64,000 nt of DNA from Arthrobacter sp. MA-N2 (GCF_000517125.1 NZ_KI912155.1:2088696-2152695), one strand, 5' to 3'; counted from the first letter of the stretch, positions 8,216 to 17,028 are shown. A program made the numbers and translations. The notes: generated by a model from the sequence alone, not told the origin.

Positions 8216-9042
8216 CGGCCGGGCACGTGCCGCGCAGAAGGTTAATCCCGGGAACTGTGGCGAGCGGTGCGCCGCGCGCCACAGTCTTCAACGTGGATCT
8301 GCGCGAGGCCGCTCTGGTCGCGGTTCTCCTTGTCCTCGCGGCCGTGAGCTGGATCGTTTCTGCCGTGCAAACCTCCGGGATGGACATGGGGCGGTGGACA
8401 GATCCGGGACCCCTGGGCTTCTTCCTTACTACTTGGGTTGTGATGCTGGCGGCGATGATGTTTCCGTCGGTGGCGCCCATGGTGGTCGCTTACGCCCGGA
8501 TCACCCACCACCGCCGCGAAACCGGACGCTACGCTCCGTCAGGGTCTACGGCCGTGTTCGTTGCCGGTTACCTGATCTCGTGGACAATTTTCGGTCTCGC
8601 CGCCTACGCGTTCTACACAGCGGTGGCGGCGCTGGTCCCTGGCTTGTTTTCCTCTGATCCTGGCGGGCGCTATCTGGCTGCGGGAGTGATCTTTGCCGCG
8701 GCGGTCTACCAGCTCACGCCGGCCAAGAACGTTTCCCTGATGAAATGCCGGACCCCCATGGACTTCATCCTGCACCGCATCCGCTACGGGCCCATTGGTG
8801 CGCTGCGCCTTGGAGTGGAGCACGGCGCATGGTGCGTTGCCTGCTGTTGGGCGTTGATGGTGGCACTCTTCGCGCTCGGCGTGATGAGCGTCGGATGGAT
8901 GGCTGTGGTCGGGGCGTTCATTGCGCTCGAGAAGATGCTCCCGTGGAAACGGTTCGCTAACCGCTCAGTCGCCGTGGCGCTGGGCCTAATAGCGGTGTTT
9001 GTCGCCTTTGTGCCGGTGATGGGGCCCGGGCTCGGGATGTAG
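8212..9042 (+). CDS. DUF2182 integral membrane protein
   Basis: The 276-residue protein has about seven hydrophobic segments and family motifs of DUF2182, described as predicted metal-binding membrane proteins. Examples are TTWVVMLAAMMFPSVAPMV (about residues 80-98), a NVSLMKCRTPMDF loop, and GVEHGAWCVACCWALM with conserved His and Cys. The ATG overlaps the stop of the DUF1326 gene (ATGA), so translation is probably coupled. The likely site of action is the cytoplasmic membrane with the DUF1326 partner. Confidence 0.9.
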   Translation: MTAGHVPRRRLIPGTVASGAPRATVFNVDLREAALVAVLLVLAAVSWIVSAVQTSGMDMGRWTDPGPLGFFLTTWVVMLAAMMFPSVAPMVVAYARITHHRRETGRYAPSGSTAVFVAGYLISWTIFGLAAYAFYTAVAALVPGLFSSDPGGRYLAAGVIFAAAVYQLTPAKNVSLMKCRTPMDFILHRIRYGPIGALRLGVEHGAWCVACCWALMVALFALGVMSVGWMAVVGAFIALEKMLPWKRFANRSVAVALGLIAVFVAFVPVMGPGLGM

Positions 9043-9086
9043 GTTCAGGGAAAAATTGGATGGTCTCATTCATTAAGGAGTCGGAA

Positions 9087-9404
9087 ATGGCAAATGGCAC
9101 TGGACTGATCGAGCGTTTTTACAAAGAGATCATTGAGGGTGGAAATCTCGATCTCATTGATGAGCTGGCGATGGACGACCTCATCGATCACGAGCAGGCT
9201 CTTCCGGGGCAACCGCCAGGCAAGGACGGCGTCCGGTTCTTCGTCACCGCCGTCCGGGAGGCGTTCCCGGACATCAAGGTCAAGACGATCGAGCCATGGC
9301 TGGCCGACGGAAACCTGGAGGCGTGCTACGTGATTCTGACGGGCACGCACCGCGGGGAGATGGCGGGCGTTCCCGCATCGGGCAACAGCGTCGAATTCGA
9401 CAAC
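9087..9404 (+). pseudogene. SnoaL-like ester cyclase, 5' part
   Basis: AAGGAG at 9075-9080 and ATG at 9087 start a SnoaL-like/ester-cyclase protein: LIERFYKEIIEGGNLDLIDEL, then VREAFPDIKVKTIEPW and GTHRGEMAGVPASGNSVEFDN, all typical in order for this NTF2-fold family. Homology stops after the Asp-Asn codons at 9399-9404 and runs on as element sequence. The missing C-terminus (DIIRVEDGKVAEHWG onward) is found intact 3.3 kb away at 12728-12823, so the gene was split by an insertion rather than eroded. Confidence 0.88.
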
Positions 9405-9493
9405 TGGATAAGCGGGTTATCGGTTTGGGGCGTATTCCCTGGCTTGGGGAACTGTGCTTCTGTCCGGAGCTTCTGTCGCGGAGCCTCCCGCGG

Positions 9494-11017
9494 TCAGGGC
9501 GTCTTGCCGGCTCGCTCCTGGGCGAAGTGGGGGTTCTTGCCAACGACGTAGCTTGCCATGGGTGCGCTGGCGGCTCCGGCGTGGCGGGACAGAGTCTGCT
9601 TGCTGTATCCGAGCATGCGGGCGAGTGAGGTGGCGTCGATTTCTTTGACCAGGCATTGCAGGGTGGCGTTGCGGATGCCCTGGATGTTGATGCCCATCCT
9701 GCGAAGTTTTAGGAGGTGGGTGTTGGGGGATCGGGGAGATCCTGCGCGGACGCCCGGGAAGAGCCAGCGGCTGTCGCGGTTGACTGTCTGCTGGCCGCCG
9801 CGGTTTTGGATGTGGGCCCAGAACATGGGTGCCAGCAGCTCGGGGATGGGCGCTGGGTACCGGCCGAGGTTGAGGAACATGCCCTTGCCGGTCACTTCGA
9901 CGTCGTCGATGGTGAGCATGGCGATTCTGCCGATGGGGATGCCATAGAGCAGGAAGATCAGGCCTGCGATGCGGATCGAGACGGCGACGTTGTCGGCCTC
10001 GATGAGCTTGCGGACGAGGTCCAGGCGTTCCTGTTGGCTGAGGACAGGTGTCGTTTTGGCCAGCCGCGCAGCGACCTGGATGTCCTTCCCTGGCGTTTCC
10101 CGCTTGAGGTATTGGATGAAGTTCCTGATATGTCGACGGGTCGAGGTGCCCTCGGAGAGGTATTCGTCGAGATGGATCTGGCGGATGGAAGATGCTGTCC
10201 TGCCGTGCTCGTCGTGGAGCCAGCGGAGGAATTTTCCTGCTTCGGTGATCTCCTGTTTCGCCGAGCGCACGGCGTAGTTCATGTTCTTCGTCGCGGACGA
10301 TTCTGTCCGAAGCCTTTTGAGGTGGTGCCAGCGGGCGAAACGCTCGATGGGTGCGTGGATTTCCGGTGTAGTGGAGAGTTGGTTGAGGCGTTCGTCGAGC
10401 CATTGTTCGAACATGGCCAGCTGGCGGTCTTCCTGGGCGGGCAGGATGCGGTTGTGGGTGAGGATTGCCCGGAGGTGCTCGACTGCCGGCGTCTTCGGAA
10501 GCTCGTTGAAAGCCTGGTGGGAGAGTTCGATCTCTCGGTCACCGATTCGTTTGAGCAGCGATGCGGATCGGCCACCGTTGCTGCGCAGCCAGGTGTAGAT
10601 GCTCTCGGGTCGGGTGGATTCGGTCAATATCTTAATCAGGCGTTTTAGCCGCAGGTCGGGCGGGTCATTTGGCCTGAGGAGCTCTGTCAGATCGGTGGTG
10701 AGTACGCAGGTGATGCAGTGACCGCCGCGGAAGCGCTCGGCCTCGCGGCCGCAGTTGTCACAGGTGAGGTTTGTCGTGATGCCGGCGCACTCGCGGCAGG
10801 TGTCCTCGCCTGTATCGGTCCGGCCTGGGAGCATTCTGTCGGCGCCGCAGAGCGGGCATCGGCCGTATCGGTGGGTTGCGTTCGTGAAGCAGATGCCGCA
10901 GATGCGTCCGTCTGGCCAGCGGACCCGGATTTTTCCGGTGGTTTTCCCGCAGCGGTCGCAGCCCTCGCTCGTCCTGTTTGAGCGGGGACGGCCGCGCGGC
11001 TTGAACTCACTGCTCAT
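9494..11017 (-). CDS. Zinc-ribbon tyrosine-recombinase-like protein
   Basis: This 507-residue protein starts at ATG 11017, inside the end of the HTH gene (11-nt overlap). The N-terminal 110 residues hold at least six CxxC knuckles (CDRC, CGIC, CPLC, CREC, CDNC, CITC), probably zinc ribbons for DNA or protein contact. A helical core follows, then a C-terminal region with the shape of an integrase catalytic domain: YGIPIGRIAML (box I-like Arg), GIRNATL (box II-like Arg) and ARMLGYSKQTL. The classical HxxR His and a clear nucleophilic Tyr after box III are not obvious, so it may be a non-catalytic or diverged partner of the recombinase at 11348. Confidence 0.75.
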   Translation of the reverse strand: MSSEFKPRGRPRSNRTSEGCDRCGKTTGKIRVRWPDGRICGICFTNATHRYGRCPLCGADRMLPGRTDTGEDTCRECAGITTNLTCDNCGREAERFRGGHCITCVLTTDLTELLRPNDPPDLRLKRLIKILTESTRPESIYTWLRSNGGRSASLLKRIGDREIELSHQAFNELPKTPAVEHLRAILTHNRILPAQEDRQLAMFEQWLDERLNQLSTTPEIHAPIERFARWHHLKRLRTESSATKNMNYAVRSAKQEITEAGKFLRWLHDEHGRTASSIRQIHLDEYLSEGTSTRRHIRNFIQYLKRETPGKDIQVAARLAKTTPVLSQQERLDLVRKLIEADNVAVSIRIAGLIFLLYGIPIGRIAMLTIDDVEVTGKGMFLNLGRYPAPIPELLAPMFWAHIQNRGGQQTVNRDSRWLFPGVRAGSPRSPNTHLLKLRRMGINIQGIRNATLQCLVKEIDATSLARMLGYSKQTLSRHAGAASAPMASYVVGKNPHFAQERAGKTP

Positions 11018-11351
11018 GGGGGCGGGTAATGCGCGCCCGGACCGGCCGGTAGGCGGCCAGCAGGGGGACATCCGTGCCGTCGCCGACCGCGGTGCGACGG
11101 CGCTGCGTGCGGGCGTCCGTTGCGGTGTAGGTGAGGATTTCGTTGGCTTCGACCTTGAAAATGTCGCAGAGCGCTGCCAGGACCTGGAACGAGATCCGGT
11201 CCGGGTTCTGGCCGACGAGCCGGTAGATCTGCGACTCGGAGAGCGTGATGCCGCGCTCCCGAAGCGGAGCAACAAGATCACGGCTGTTACGCATTCCGGC
11301 GCGTGCCATCAGCTCCTTGACGCGAAACTGGTAGTCGATCTGACGGTTCAT
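11007..11351 (-). CDS. XRE/Cro-type HTH protein of the element
   Basis: The 114-residue protein has an N-terminal XRE-type helix-turn-helix (VKELMARAGM, then GITLSESQIYRLVGQNPDRISFQVLAALCDIFKVEANEIL, residues about 11-72) and a basic disordered tail. ATG at 11351 overlaps the recombinase stop (ATGA) and its own stop overlaps the next start by 11 nt, so the three genes are translationally coupled. It likely controls the element promoter or assists recombination. The TGCA-containing dyads at 12495-12532 upstream of the operon are candidate binding sites. Confidence 0.85.
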   Translation of the reverse strand: MNRQIDYQFRVKELMARAGMRNSRDLVAPLRERGITLSESQIYRLVGQNPDRISFQVLAALCDIFKVEANEILTYTATDARTQRRRTAVGDGTDVPLLAAYRPVRARITRPHEQ

Positions 11352-12481
11352 CGTGGTGTCTTTCCGGGAGGCGTTTTGGGTTTGGTCAGCACCCTGCTGT
11401 TGCTGGCCAGCAGGGTGTTGTTGAGAACGCGTTCGAGTTCGCGCGCGGCATAGTCGGGGGAGGGCAGGGTGTAGATCGTGGTGGTCGATGTGTGTTCGTG
11501 GCCAACCTGCATTGAGATGAACTTGGTGTCATAGCCGTGCTCGGTCTGCATGTGCGTGACGTAGGACCGGCGCAGGGAGTGAAGATCGAGCCCCGGCGGG
11601 AAGCCGAGTTCGTCAAGGAACCCGCGCATCCGAGCCCGGAGGTTCTTTTCCGGAACCAGGCCTCCACGGTCAGTCGGGAAGAGGTCGCCGACAGGCTGCC
11701 CATACCGGGGAAGGCCGCGTCTGACCCAGTCATCAACCGCCTCGGCCGCCCAGTCCACAAGGGTCAGGACGGACCGTTGCTTCTTGGGGGAGCCCTTCTG
11801 CGGCTTCCCGAAGCGGACGCGCAGAATGCCGTAGTCACCAAAGTACGGGGCCTTAACATTGCGGGAAAAATCCACGAGGCTGAGGTGACGAACCTCGTCG
11901 CGCCGAAGGCCCCAGCCGTAGGCGGTCTTGAAGGCGACAGCGTCACGCCACGCGGCAAGAGCGCCCTTGCGCCCCGAGTTAATAATCCGTTCGACTTCCA
12001 GGTCGGCCAGGTCGAAGAATGCCTGCAGCTCCTCGGGAGTGAAGGCACGCTTTTCCGGACCCATATCGGCATCCTGGACGTGTCGGGCCTTGTTGAACTC
12101 GGTGATCACCTGGGAAAAGGTTGTCCCGAAGAGCCGCCCGCAGTTCTCGTTCCACGGGTATTCAGGGTTGGTTGCATACTCGCAAAACAGCTTGATGTCC
12201 GTCTGGTAGGCCCGGACGGTGGAAAGGGCAAGGTTCTCAACACCGCGAAGATGAGCGAACAGCTCGTCCGCGTCGACCGGGCCCCATTCCCAGGGATACT
12301 TGCCCGAGAAGTCCGCCAGGCGCATCACAGAGGCGACCCGGCGCTTGGTCGTCTGCAGGGTGAAGTTCTGCGCCAAGTGGGATCTCTTCCACCCGGTGAG
12401 CACTTCGCTCAGGAACCCGTCACGGTCCGGCTCCCGATTCGGCAGAGGCAAGAACGCGAGACCGCCGAACTTATCACCCAA
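11348..12481 (-). CDS. Tyrosine recombinase of the element
   Basis: The protein has 377 residues from the TTG at 12481, chosen because AGGAGG lies 4 nt upstream; the open frame continues further but its residues look non-coding. It has an N-terminal SAM-like DNA-binding region (FAHLRGVENLALSTVRAYQTDIKLFCEYA) and a full catalytic domain. Box I is TAYGWGLRRDEVRHL, then HSLRR of the HxxR box, VGHEHTSTTTIYT with the conserved GH and the probable nucleophilic Tyr in IYT. It should cut and join DNA at the element ends. It is first in a tightly overlapping three-gene operon. Confidence 0.85.
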   Translation of the reverse strand: MGDKFGGLAFLPLPNREPDRDGFLSEVLTGWKRSHLAQNFTLQTTKRRVASVMRLADFSGKYPWEWGPVDADELFAHLRGVENLALSTVRAYQTDIKLFCEYATNPEYPWNENCGRLFGTTFSQVITEFNKARHVQDADMGPEKRAFTPEELQAFFDLADLEVERIINSGRKGALAAWRDAVAFKTAYGWGLRRDEVRHLSLVDFSRNVKAPYFGDYGILRVRFGKPQKGSPKKQRSVLTLVDWAAEAVDDWVRRGLPRYGQPVGDLFPTDRGGLVPEKNLRARMRGFLDELGFPPGLDLHSLRRSYVTHMQTEHGYDTKFISMQVGHEHTSTTTIYTLPSPDYAARELERVLNNTLLASNSRVLTKPKTPPGKTPR

Positions 12482-12494
12482 GAAGCCTCCTATG

Positions 12495-12532
12495 TCGACT
12501 GCAAGTTTTGCAGTCGAGATGCAAAAAATGCA
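12495..12532. promoter_or_regulatory. Operator-like dyads upstream of recombinase operon
   Basis: A perfect 10-bp inverted repeat (TCGACTGCAA 12495-12504, TTGCAGTCGA 12508-12517, loop of 3) lies 4 bp from the AGGAGG of the recombinase gene. Next to it TGCA occurs twice more, spaced by 5 bp (12520-12523 and 12529-12532). It could be an operator for the element-encoded HTH protein or an RNA hairpin in the leader. Confidence 0.55.
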
Positions 12533-12727
12533 AACCCAAGGCCCAAAACGCCTGGTAAGTCGCCGATTATGCAGCCGTTCAGCGCAGGGCGCACCGGTTC
12601 GCCCGAGCAGATCCCTGCCACGGCGAAGCGAGTAAACGGGCTGGTCAGAGCGGATTCCTACGCCTGCGCGGCCGTTATCAAGAGTGGACATATTCGCAGA
12701 AAATGCGGACAACCTTTTTACAGCACT

Positions 12728-12823
12728 GACATAATCCGCGTTGAGGACGGCAAAGTGGCTGAGCATTGGGGAACCACGAACAACCTGAGCCTCATGCAGC
12801 AGATCGGCGCCGTACCCCAATAG
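12728..12823 (+). pseudogene. SnoaL-like ester cyclase, 3' part
   Basis: This 31-codon fragment without a start encodes DIIRVEDGKVAEHWGTTN and then NLSLMQQIGAVPQ before TAG. It is the standard C-terminal strand and tail of SnoaL-like ester cyclases and completes the truncated gene at 9087-9404. The frame is still clean, so the insertion is probably recent. Confidence 0.85.
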
Positions 12824-12924
12824 CGTCTCCCGCCCGCGCTCCTAGCAGCGGGCGGGAGGCATCCAGGTGAGCCGGGAAGTCTGGTCGGCAGGTCGATAGG
12901 TCTGTCATGGAACCGGAGATCCCC

Positions 12925-14316
12925 GTGAAAATTCTGCGCGGAACGTCCACCAGAGGTGGTCTGGGAAGAGGTTTGCGGTCCCGCACCGCGCTGCTGTTGG
13001 CGTTTGCCTTCGCGGTCATGGCCGACCCTGTCTCCTCCGTTGCGTATGCCATCGAAGCGGCCCTGCGCGCCCTGAACGGGGATTTGGCGTTGCTGGTCCC
13101 GGCGATGGGCCTGGTGGTGGCCATCGTCGCCCTGGTCGTCGTGAACTACCGGCAGCTCGTCGCCCGCTACCCGAGAGGCGGCGGGGCGGCTGCCGCGGTG
13201 GGTGAGGCCTTCGGAGACGGCGGGTCTTTCATCCCGATCGGCGGGCTGGTGGTGGATTTCCTGCTCACTATCGCGATCAGTGTCTCGGCGGCCTCCTCGG
13301 CGGTGATCGCTTATTTCCCCGCCCTTGCTCCCTGGCGGGTGCTGCTCGGGCTGGGCCTGGTGGTCCTTGTCGGTGCCGCGTCCTGGTTCGGACATCTGGG
13401 CCGGCTGGTCTTCGCGGCGATGACTGTGGCCTTTATCGTCGTTTCCGTTGTCGTCCTTGTCTACGGTCTGGGCGCAACGCCTCGACCGGTTGGCATGATC
13501 ACGGGCGCCCCCGGGCATCAACCGGTCCTTGCCGTGGTGCTTGCCTTCCCGGTCGCCATGGCCATGGCCACCGGCGTGGAAGCGGCGACCTCGGCGGTTG
13601 CCCAGCTCGGGCAGCTCGACAACGCCGGGAAGCGCCGCTTCGGGCAGCTCACCCTCTGGCTGACTCTCGCCATCGTCGGTACCATCACCCTTGGCCTCGC
13701 CCTGGAGGCCGCGCAGCTGCACGTCGGCGTCCCTCCGGAACACAGCACGCAGATCGCCGAACTCGCCCGCCTCGCTACCCCGGCGCCCGTGTTCGCCGCC
13801 TTCCAGTCGGTCACTGCCCTGCTGCTGCTCTCCGCGGCTTCCTCGGGCTTCCAGGCTGGACCGGGCCTGCTCAAGGCTCTGGCACGCCACATCAACCCCA
13901 ACGGTGAGACCGTCGGCATCCTTCCTCCCTCCCTGGGCCGCACCAATCATCACCACACCCCCTATTGGGGCGTCGCGGTGTTCATCGTCCTAGCCGGAGC
14001 CGTGACCGCCATCGCCGGCGGCAACGACCAGGAGCTTGTCCTGTTCTATGCCGTCGCGGTCTTCCTCAGCTTCCTCGCCGGCCTGGTCTCCATGGCACTC
14101 TTTGCCCGCAAGGACCGTCACCCGGGGCTCCTCATTTTGAACACCGTTGGAGCTATCGTCGTGGCCTTCACGCTCATTGCCAACCTCGTCCGCGGCTTCC
14201 CCATCATCAGCCTCGCCGTCGCCCTCGCCATCGCAGGCCTCCTCTTCCGGGCCTGGACCAAAGCAGGACGCCCTCGCGGCATCCGTAACGCGGCCGCGGA
14301 AGCAGAGATCGAATGA
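12925..14316 (+). CDS. APC superfamily permease
   Basis: The 463-residue polytopic protein has about 12 hydrophobic segments. Its first helix MADPVSSVAYAIEAALRAL resembles the unwound helix of amino-acid/polyamine/organocation transporters, and ARYPRGGGAAAAVGEAFG fits the loop after helix 2. GTG 12925 has GGAG 6 nt upstream; the ATG at 12907 is an alternative adding six residues. Substrate unknown; amino acid or cation symport is the family norm. It is convergent with the DUF2254 gene, whose stop lies 13 bp away. Confidence 0.8.
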   Translation: MKILRGTSTRGGLGRGLRSRTALLLAFAFAVMADPVSSVAYAIEAALRALNGDLALLVPAMGLVVAIVALVVVNYRQLVARYPRGGGAAAAVGEAFGDGGSFIPIGGLVVDFLLTIAISVSAASSAVIAYFPALAPWRVLLGLGLVVLVGAASWFGHLGRLVFAAMTVAFIVVSVVVLVYGLGATPRPVGMITGAPGHQPVLAVVLAFPVAMAMATGVEAATSAVAQLGQLDNAGKRRFGQLTLWLTLAIVGTITLGLALEAAQLHVGVPPEHSTQIAELARLATPAPVFAAFQSVTALLLLSAASSGFQAGPGLLKALARHINPNGETVGILPPSLGRTNHHHTPYWGVAVFIVLAGAVTAIAGGNDQELVLFYAVAVFLSFLAGLVSMALFARKDRHPGLLILNTVGAIVVAFTLIANLVRGFPIISLAVALAIAGLLFRAWTKAGRPRGIRNAAAEAEIE

Positions 14317-14329
14317 CGCACGCACCGAC

Positions 14330-15664
14330 CTAGCTGGCGGCATCGCTCGCGCCGTCCGCGGCGTCGAAGGCCTCAAGCACCGCGGCCCCCTCCGCGAGAA
14401 GGGGTTCGCGATCGGCTGGCTGGGCCACGAGCCGCGTCACGTCGCTCATGAGGGTCTCGACGTACTGCCGCACGACGGCGTGGTGGGCCGCGTCGCCGAA
14501 CCACACGAGATCACGGCACACCCGCAGCAGGGCTCGGACGACGCGTGGCTCGTTCGCGCCGTACCGCCGCACTTGTCCGAGGGCCAGGTCCAGGAGATAG
14601 GCGAAATCGCGGGCCGGTACATACAGCCTCACCGTGCCTTGCGCGTCCGCCACCGCTTGCGGGCCGTGCTTTCTGAGCGAGAGGGCCGCGAGGATCGAGC
14701 CGAGATGGTCCACCGCCTGGTTCGCGGTGTAGGGGTCGTTGATGGCGGGCGAAAGCGCCTTGGACGCGACGTCGGCGAGTTGCCGGATCCCGAAGGCGAC
14801 GTCCTGCTCAAGGGTCCGTTCGTAACCGATCCGCACGCATTGTGCGAGTGCCCGGCGCAAATCAGTGCCGGCGTCGGGGGGTCGGGGACGTTCGCCGTCG
14901 TGGTTGCTCTCCCACACCCAGGCGAGCGGGGACCCGGCGATGACGTGCCGGCCGACCATAGGCACCATCCGGACGGTGAGGCCTCGGCGCGCGAGGACCC
15001 CGACGAGCGGTTCGACATGGAGGGCCTGGACATATCCCGACTGCGGTACCGGCAAGGCTGTGGCGCCAGGCGGCGGGTTTGGCATGTGAACACCCGGATC
15101 GCCCGGGACGAATGACCGCTCGATCACCTTGAGCGTAGCCCTCTCGACACCCTTCATGACTTGGTCCACCTGGATCGAATGCGAGAGATGGTGGGCGAAG
15201 AAGACGAGCATGACCATGCTCACGAACAGCAGCAGCAGCGCGCCGCTCACCGCAAGGCGCGGGTAGTCCTGGGTGCGCTGTCCACCGGCGATGCCGACCG
15301 TGTAGAGGCCCGCCGTGCTGTACGCGAACGTGGCAACGAACGCGCTGAGCGTCACCTGGTTGGGGATGTCGCGCAGGAAGTTCCGCAGCAGCCGCGGGCT
15401 GAACTGCGTCGACGCGAGCTGCAGGGCCACAACGGTGAGCCCAAGCACGACGGCGATGACCGTGACCATTGTGCTCGCGATCCCTATGAGCAGGTTCCGT
15501 GCGTCATCGGACGTCCCTTGGAAGAGCAGGACGGCGAGGGGCGACTCCGGACCGAGCTGCACCGCAGACAGGCCCGCCCCTGCGATGATCGCGAGGACGA
15601 CGGCGCCTGTCGGCATCGCCCACAGGGCACTCGCAAGATACTCCCGAACGGCCTCACGCCTCAC
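14330..15664 (-). CDS. DUF2254 membrane protein
   Basis: The protein has about 444 residues. Four hydrophobic segments fill the N-terminal half (PTGAVVLAIIAGAGLSAV, LIGIASTMVTVIAVVLGLTVVALQ, VTLSAFVATFAYSTAGLYTV and LLLLFVSMVMLVFFAHHLSHS). A soluble region with QSGYVQALHV and RTLEQDVAFGIRQLADVASKALSPAINDPYTA follows, the signature of DUF2254. Function is unknown; an ion-channel-like or stress role has been guessed for the family. The start is uncertain between GTG 15664 and 15673. It is divergent from the flavodoxin gene. Confidence 0.85.
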   Translation of the reverse strand: MRREAVREYLASALWAMPTGAVVLAIIAGAGLSAVQLGPESPLAVLLFQGTSDDARNLLIGIASTMVTVIAVVLGLTVVALQLASTQFSPRLLRNFLRDIPNQVTLSAFVATFAYSTAGLYTVGIAGGQRTQDYPRLAVSGALLLLFVSMVMLVFFAHHLSHSIQVDQVMKGVERATLKVIERSFVPGDPGVHMPNPPPGATALPVPQSGYVQALHVEPLVGVLARRGLTVRMVPMVGRHVIAGSPLAWVWESNHDGERPRPPDAGTDLRRALAQCVRIGYERTLEQDVAFGIRQLADVASKALSPAINDPYTANQAVDHLGSILAALSLRKHGPQAVADAQGTVRLYVPARDFAYLLDLALGQVRRYGANEPRVVRALLRVCRDLVWFGDAAHHAVVRQYVETLMSDVTRLVAQPADREPLLAEGAAVLEAFDAADGASDAAS

Positions 15665-15822
15665 ATGTGACACTCTCGGCCGACAGTCCTCGCCAGTCAA
15701 GTGGTGGCTGGGGAAAAGTAGCCTATCGGGCGGCGGGTCGCTGGCCGAGGCCTCCATCCACGGAAGCACCCGGAGGACCTTGGACCCTACACGGACTGGG
15801 CGCGGGCGGGTCAGACTGCCCT

Positions 15823-16362
15823 ATGGCCAACATCTATATTGCTTACGGGACCGTTGAAGGACAGACGGGCCAGATCGCGGAATTTATTGCCGACGTCGCT
15901 CGCGGACACGGCCACGAGGTGCACACGGTGGATATCAAGGACGCCGGAGGCCCCCTGCCGGACGGTTACGATGCCGTCGTCGTGGGGGCTTCCGTCCATA
16001 TGGGCAAGCACGAGGTCTACATCCGGGACTTTGTGCGGAACAACATCAACGTGCTTGAGCGCATCCCCTCCGCGTTTTTCTCAGTCAGCCTCGCAGCCCG
16101 CGGAGATGAGGAAAACGCGGAAAGCTATGTGGAGAAGTTCGAGACTGAGACCGGGTGGCGGCCGAAGCACGTGGGGCTCTTTGGCGGCGCTCTGCTCTAC
16201 ACCCATTACGGGTTCATCAAACGCCACCTGATGCAGATGATCGCCCGCGACAAAGAGAGCCTGGATACGGACACCTCGCGCGACTACGTCTACACCGAGT
16301 GGGACGGAGTGAGACGGTTCGCCGAGGACTTCGTTGCCGGATTGGCTACTCCAGTGACATAG
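15823..16362 (+). CDS. Flavodoxin-domain protein (HemG-like)
   Basis: The 179-residue protein begins with the FMN phosphate loop IAYGTVEGQTGQIAEF (residues about 6-21). It continues with YDAVVVGASVHMGKHEVYIRDFV and FFSVSLAARGDEENAESYVEKF, typical of flavodoxin-fold protoporphyrinogen IX dehydrogenase-like proteins. These reduce quinones or act as electron carriers; a heme role is not assured without heme genes nearby. ATG 15823 begins the conserved strand. No strong ribosome site is seen. Confidence 0.85.
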   Translation: MANIYIAYGTVEGQTGQIAEFIADVARGHGHEVHTVDIKDAGGPLPDGYDAVVVGASVHMGKHEVYIRDFVRNNINVLERIPSAFFSVSLAARGDEENAESYVEKFETETGWRPKHVGLFGGALLYTHYGFIKRHLMQMIARDKESLDTDTSRDYVYTEWDGVRRFAEDFVAGLATPVT

Positions 16363-16464
16363 ACAGGGGGCCGAATTGCGCTGGAATCCTTGACTTCAAG
16401 TTCCGGCTCAACAAGGGTGGAGAGGACCGATCCACGCGAATTCTTGCAAATCAGGAGATCCACC

Positions 16465-17028
16465 ATGACTCTTCCCTCAGGTCTTACTTCCGGCGTCTGG
16501 TTGCTGGACATGTCCCACAGTGAGATTGGCTTCAGCGTCAGGCACGCAGGCATCAGCAAGGTCCGTGGACGTTTCACGGACGCCACGGCAGAGGCTCGGG
16601 TGCGCGACTCCTTGGCCGATGCGTCCCTCCACGCATCCATCAAGACGGCGAGCTTCGATTCCGGTGATGCCAACCGGGACGCGCACGTCCGCGGCGCCGA
16701 CTTCTTCGACGTCGAGAAGTTCCCGGAGATGACCTTCCGGGCTACCCGCGCAGAGGGCGACGGCGAGGACTACACGCTCACGGGTGATCTCACCATCCGC
16801 GGGATCACCAAGCCGGTGGAGCTGGAAGTCGAGTTCACCGGCGTCGCTGTTGATCCTTTCGGCGCGACGCGCGCCGGGTTCTCAGCCGAAACCGAGATCA
16901 GCCGTAAGGACTTCGGGCTGACGTGGAACGCGGCGCTGGAGACCGGTGGTTTCCTGGTCAGCGACAAGGTGAAAATCAACCTTGAGGCTGCCTTGGTCAA
17001 GCAGGCGGAGCCTACTGCCGCCGAATAA
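16465..17028 (+). CDS. YceI family protein
   Basis: The 187-residue protein has the YceI lipocalin-like beta barrel: SGVWLLDMSHSEIGFSVRH at the start, SGDANRDAHVRGADFFDVEKFPEMTF in the middle, then GDLTIRGITKPVELEVEF and RKDFGLTWN. YceI barrels bind isoprenoid or other lipid-like ligands, and members are linked to stress or acid response. No signal peptide is seen here, so it is probably cytosolic. AGGAG at 16454-16458 sets the start at ATG 16465. Confidence 0.93.
   Translation: MTLPSGLTSGVWLLDMSHSEIGFSVRHAGISKVRGRFTDATAEARVRDSLADASLHASIKTASFDSGDANRDAHVRGADFFDVEKFPEMTFRATRAEGDGEDYTLTGDLTIRGITKPVELEVEFTGVAVDPFGATRAGFSAETEISRKDFGLTWNAALETGGFLVSDKVKINLEAALVKQAEPTAAE

Larger units (their letters stand above)
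9405..12727. mobile_element. Three-gene recombinase element inserted in ester cyclase gene
   Basis: The segment between the two halves of the SnoaL-like gene carries only three overlapping minus-strand genes (tyrosine recombinase, small XRE-like HTH, zinc-ribbon recombinase-like protein) plus about 250 bp of non-coding DNA at the right end. The ends show weak inverted similarity: GGTTATCGG near 9415-9423 against GGTTGTCCG on the opposite strand near 12704-12712, each followed by GCGTATT/GCGAATA-like sequence. Gene order and overlaps recall trio recombinase elements such as RIT or Tn554-type transposons. Exact ends are uncertain by several bases. No cargo gene is present. Confidence 0.82.

Noticed and set aside
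12718..13956. 412-codon minus-strand frame opposite the APC permease
   Set aside because: Composition is Gly/Asp/Gln/Arg-rich without domains, typical for the reverse of a high-GC membrane gene.
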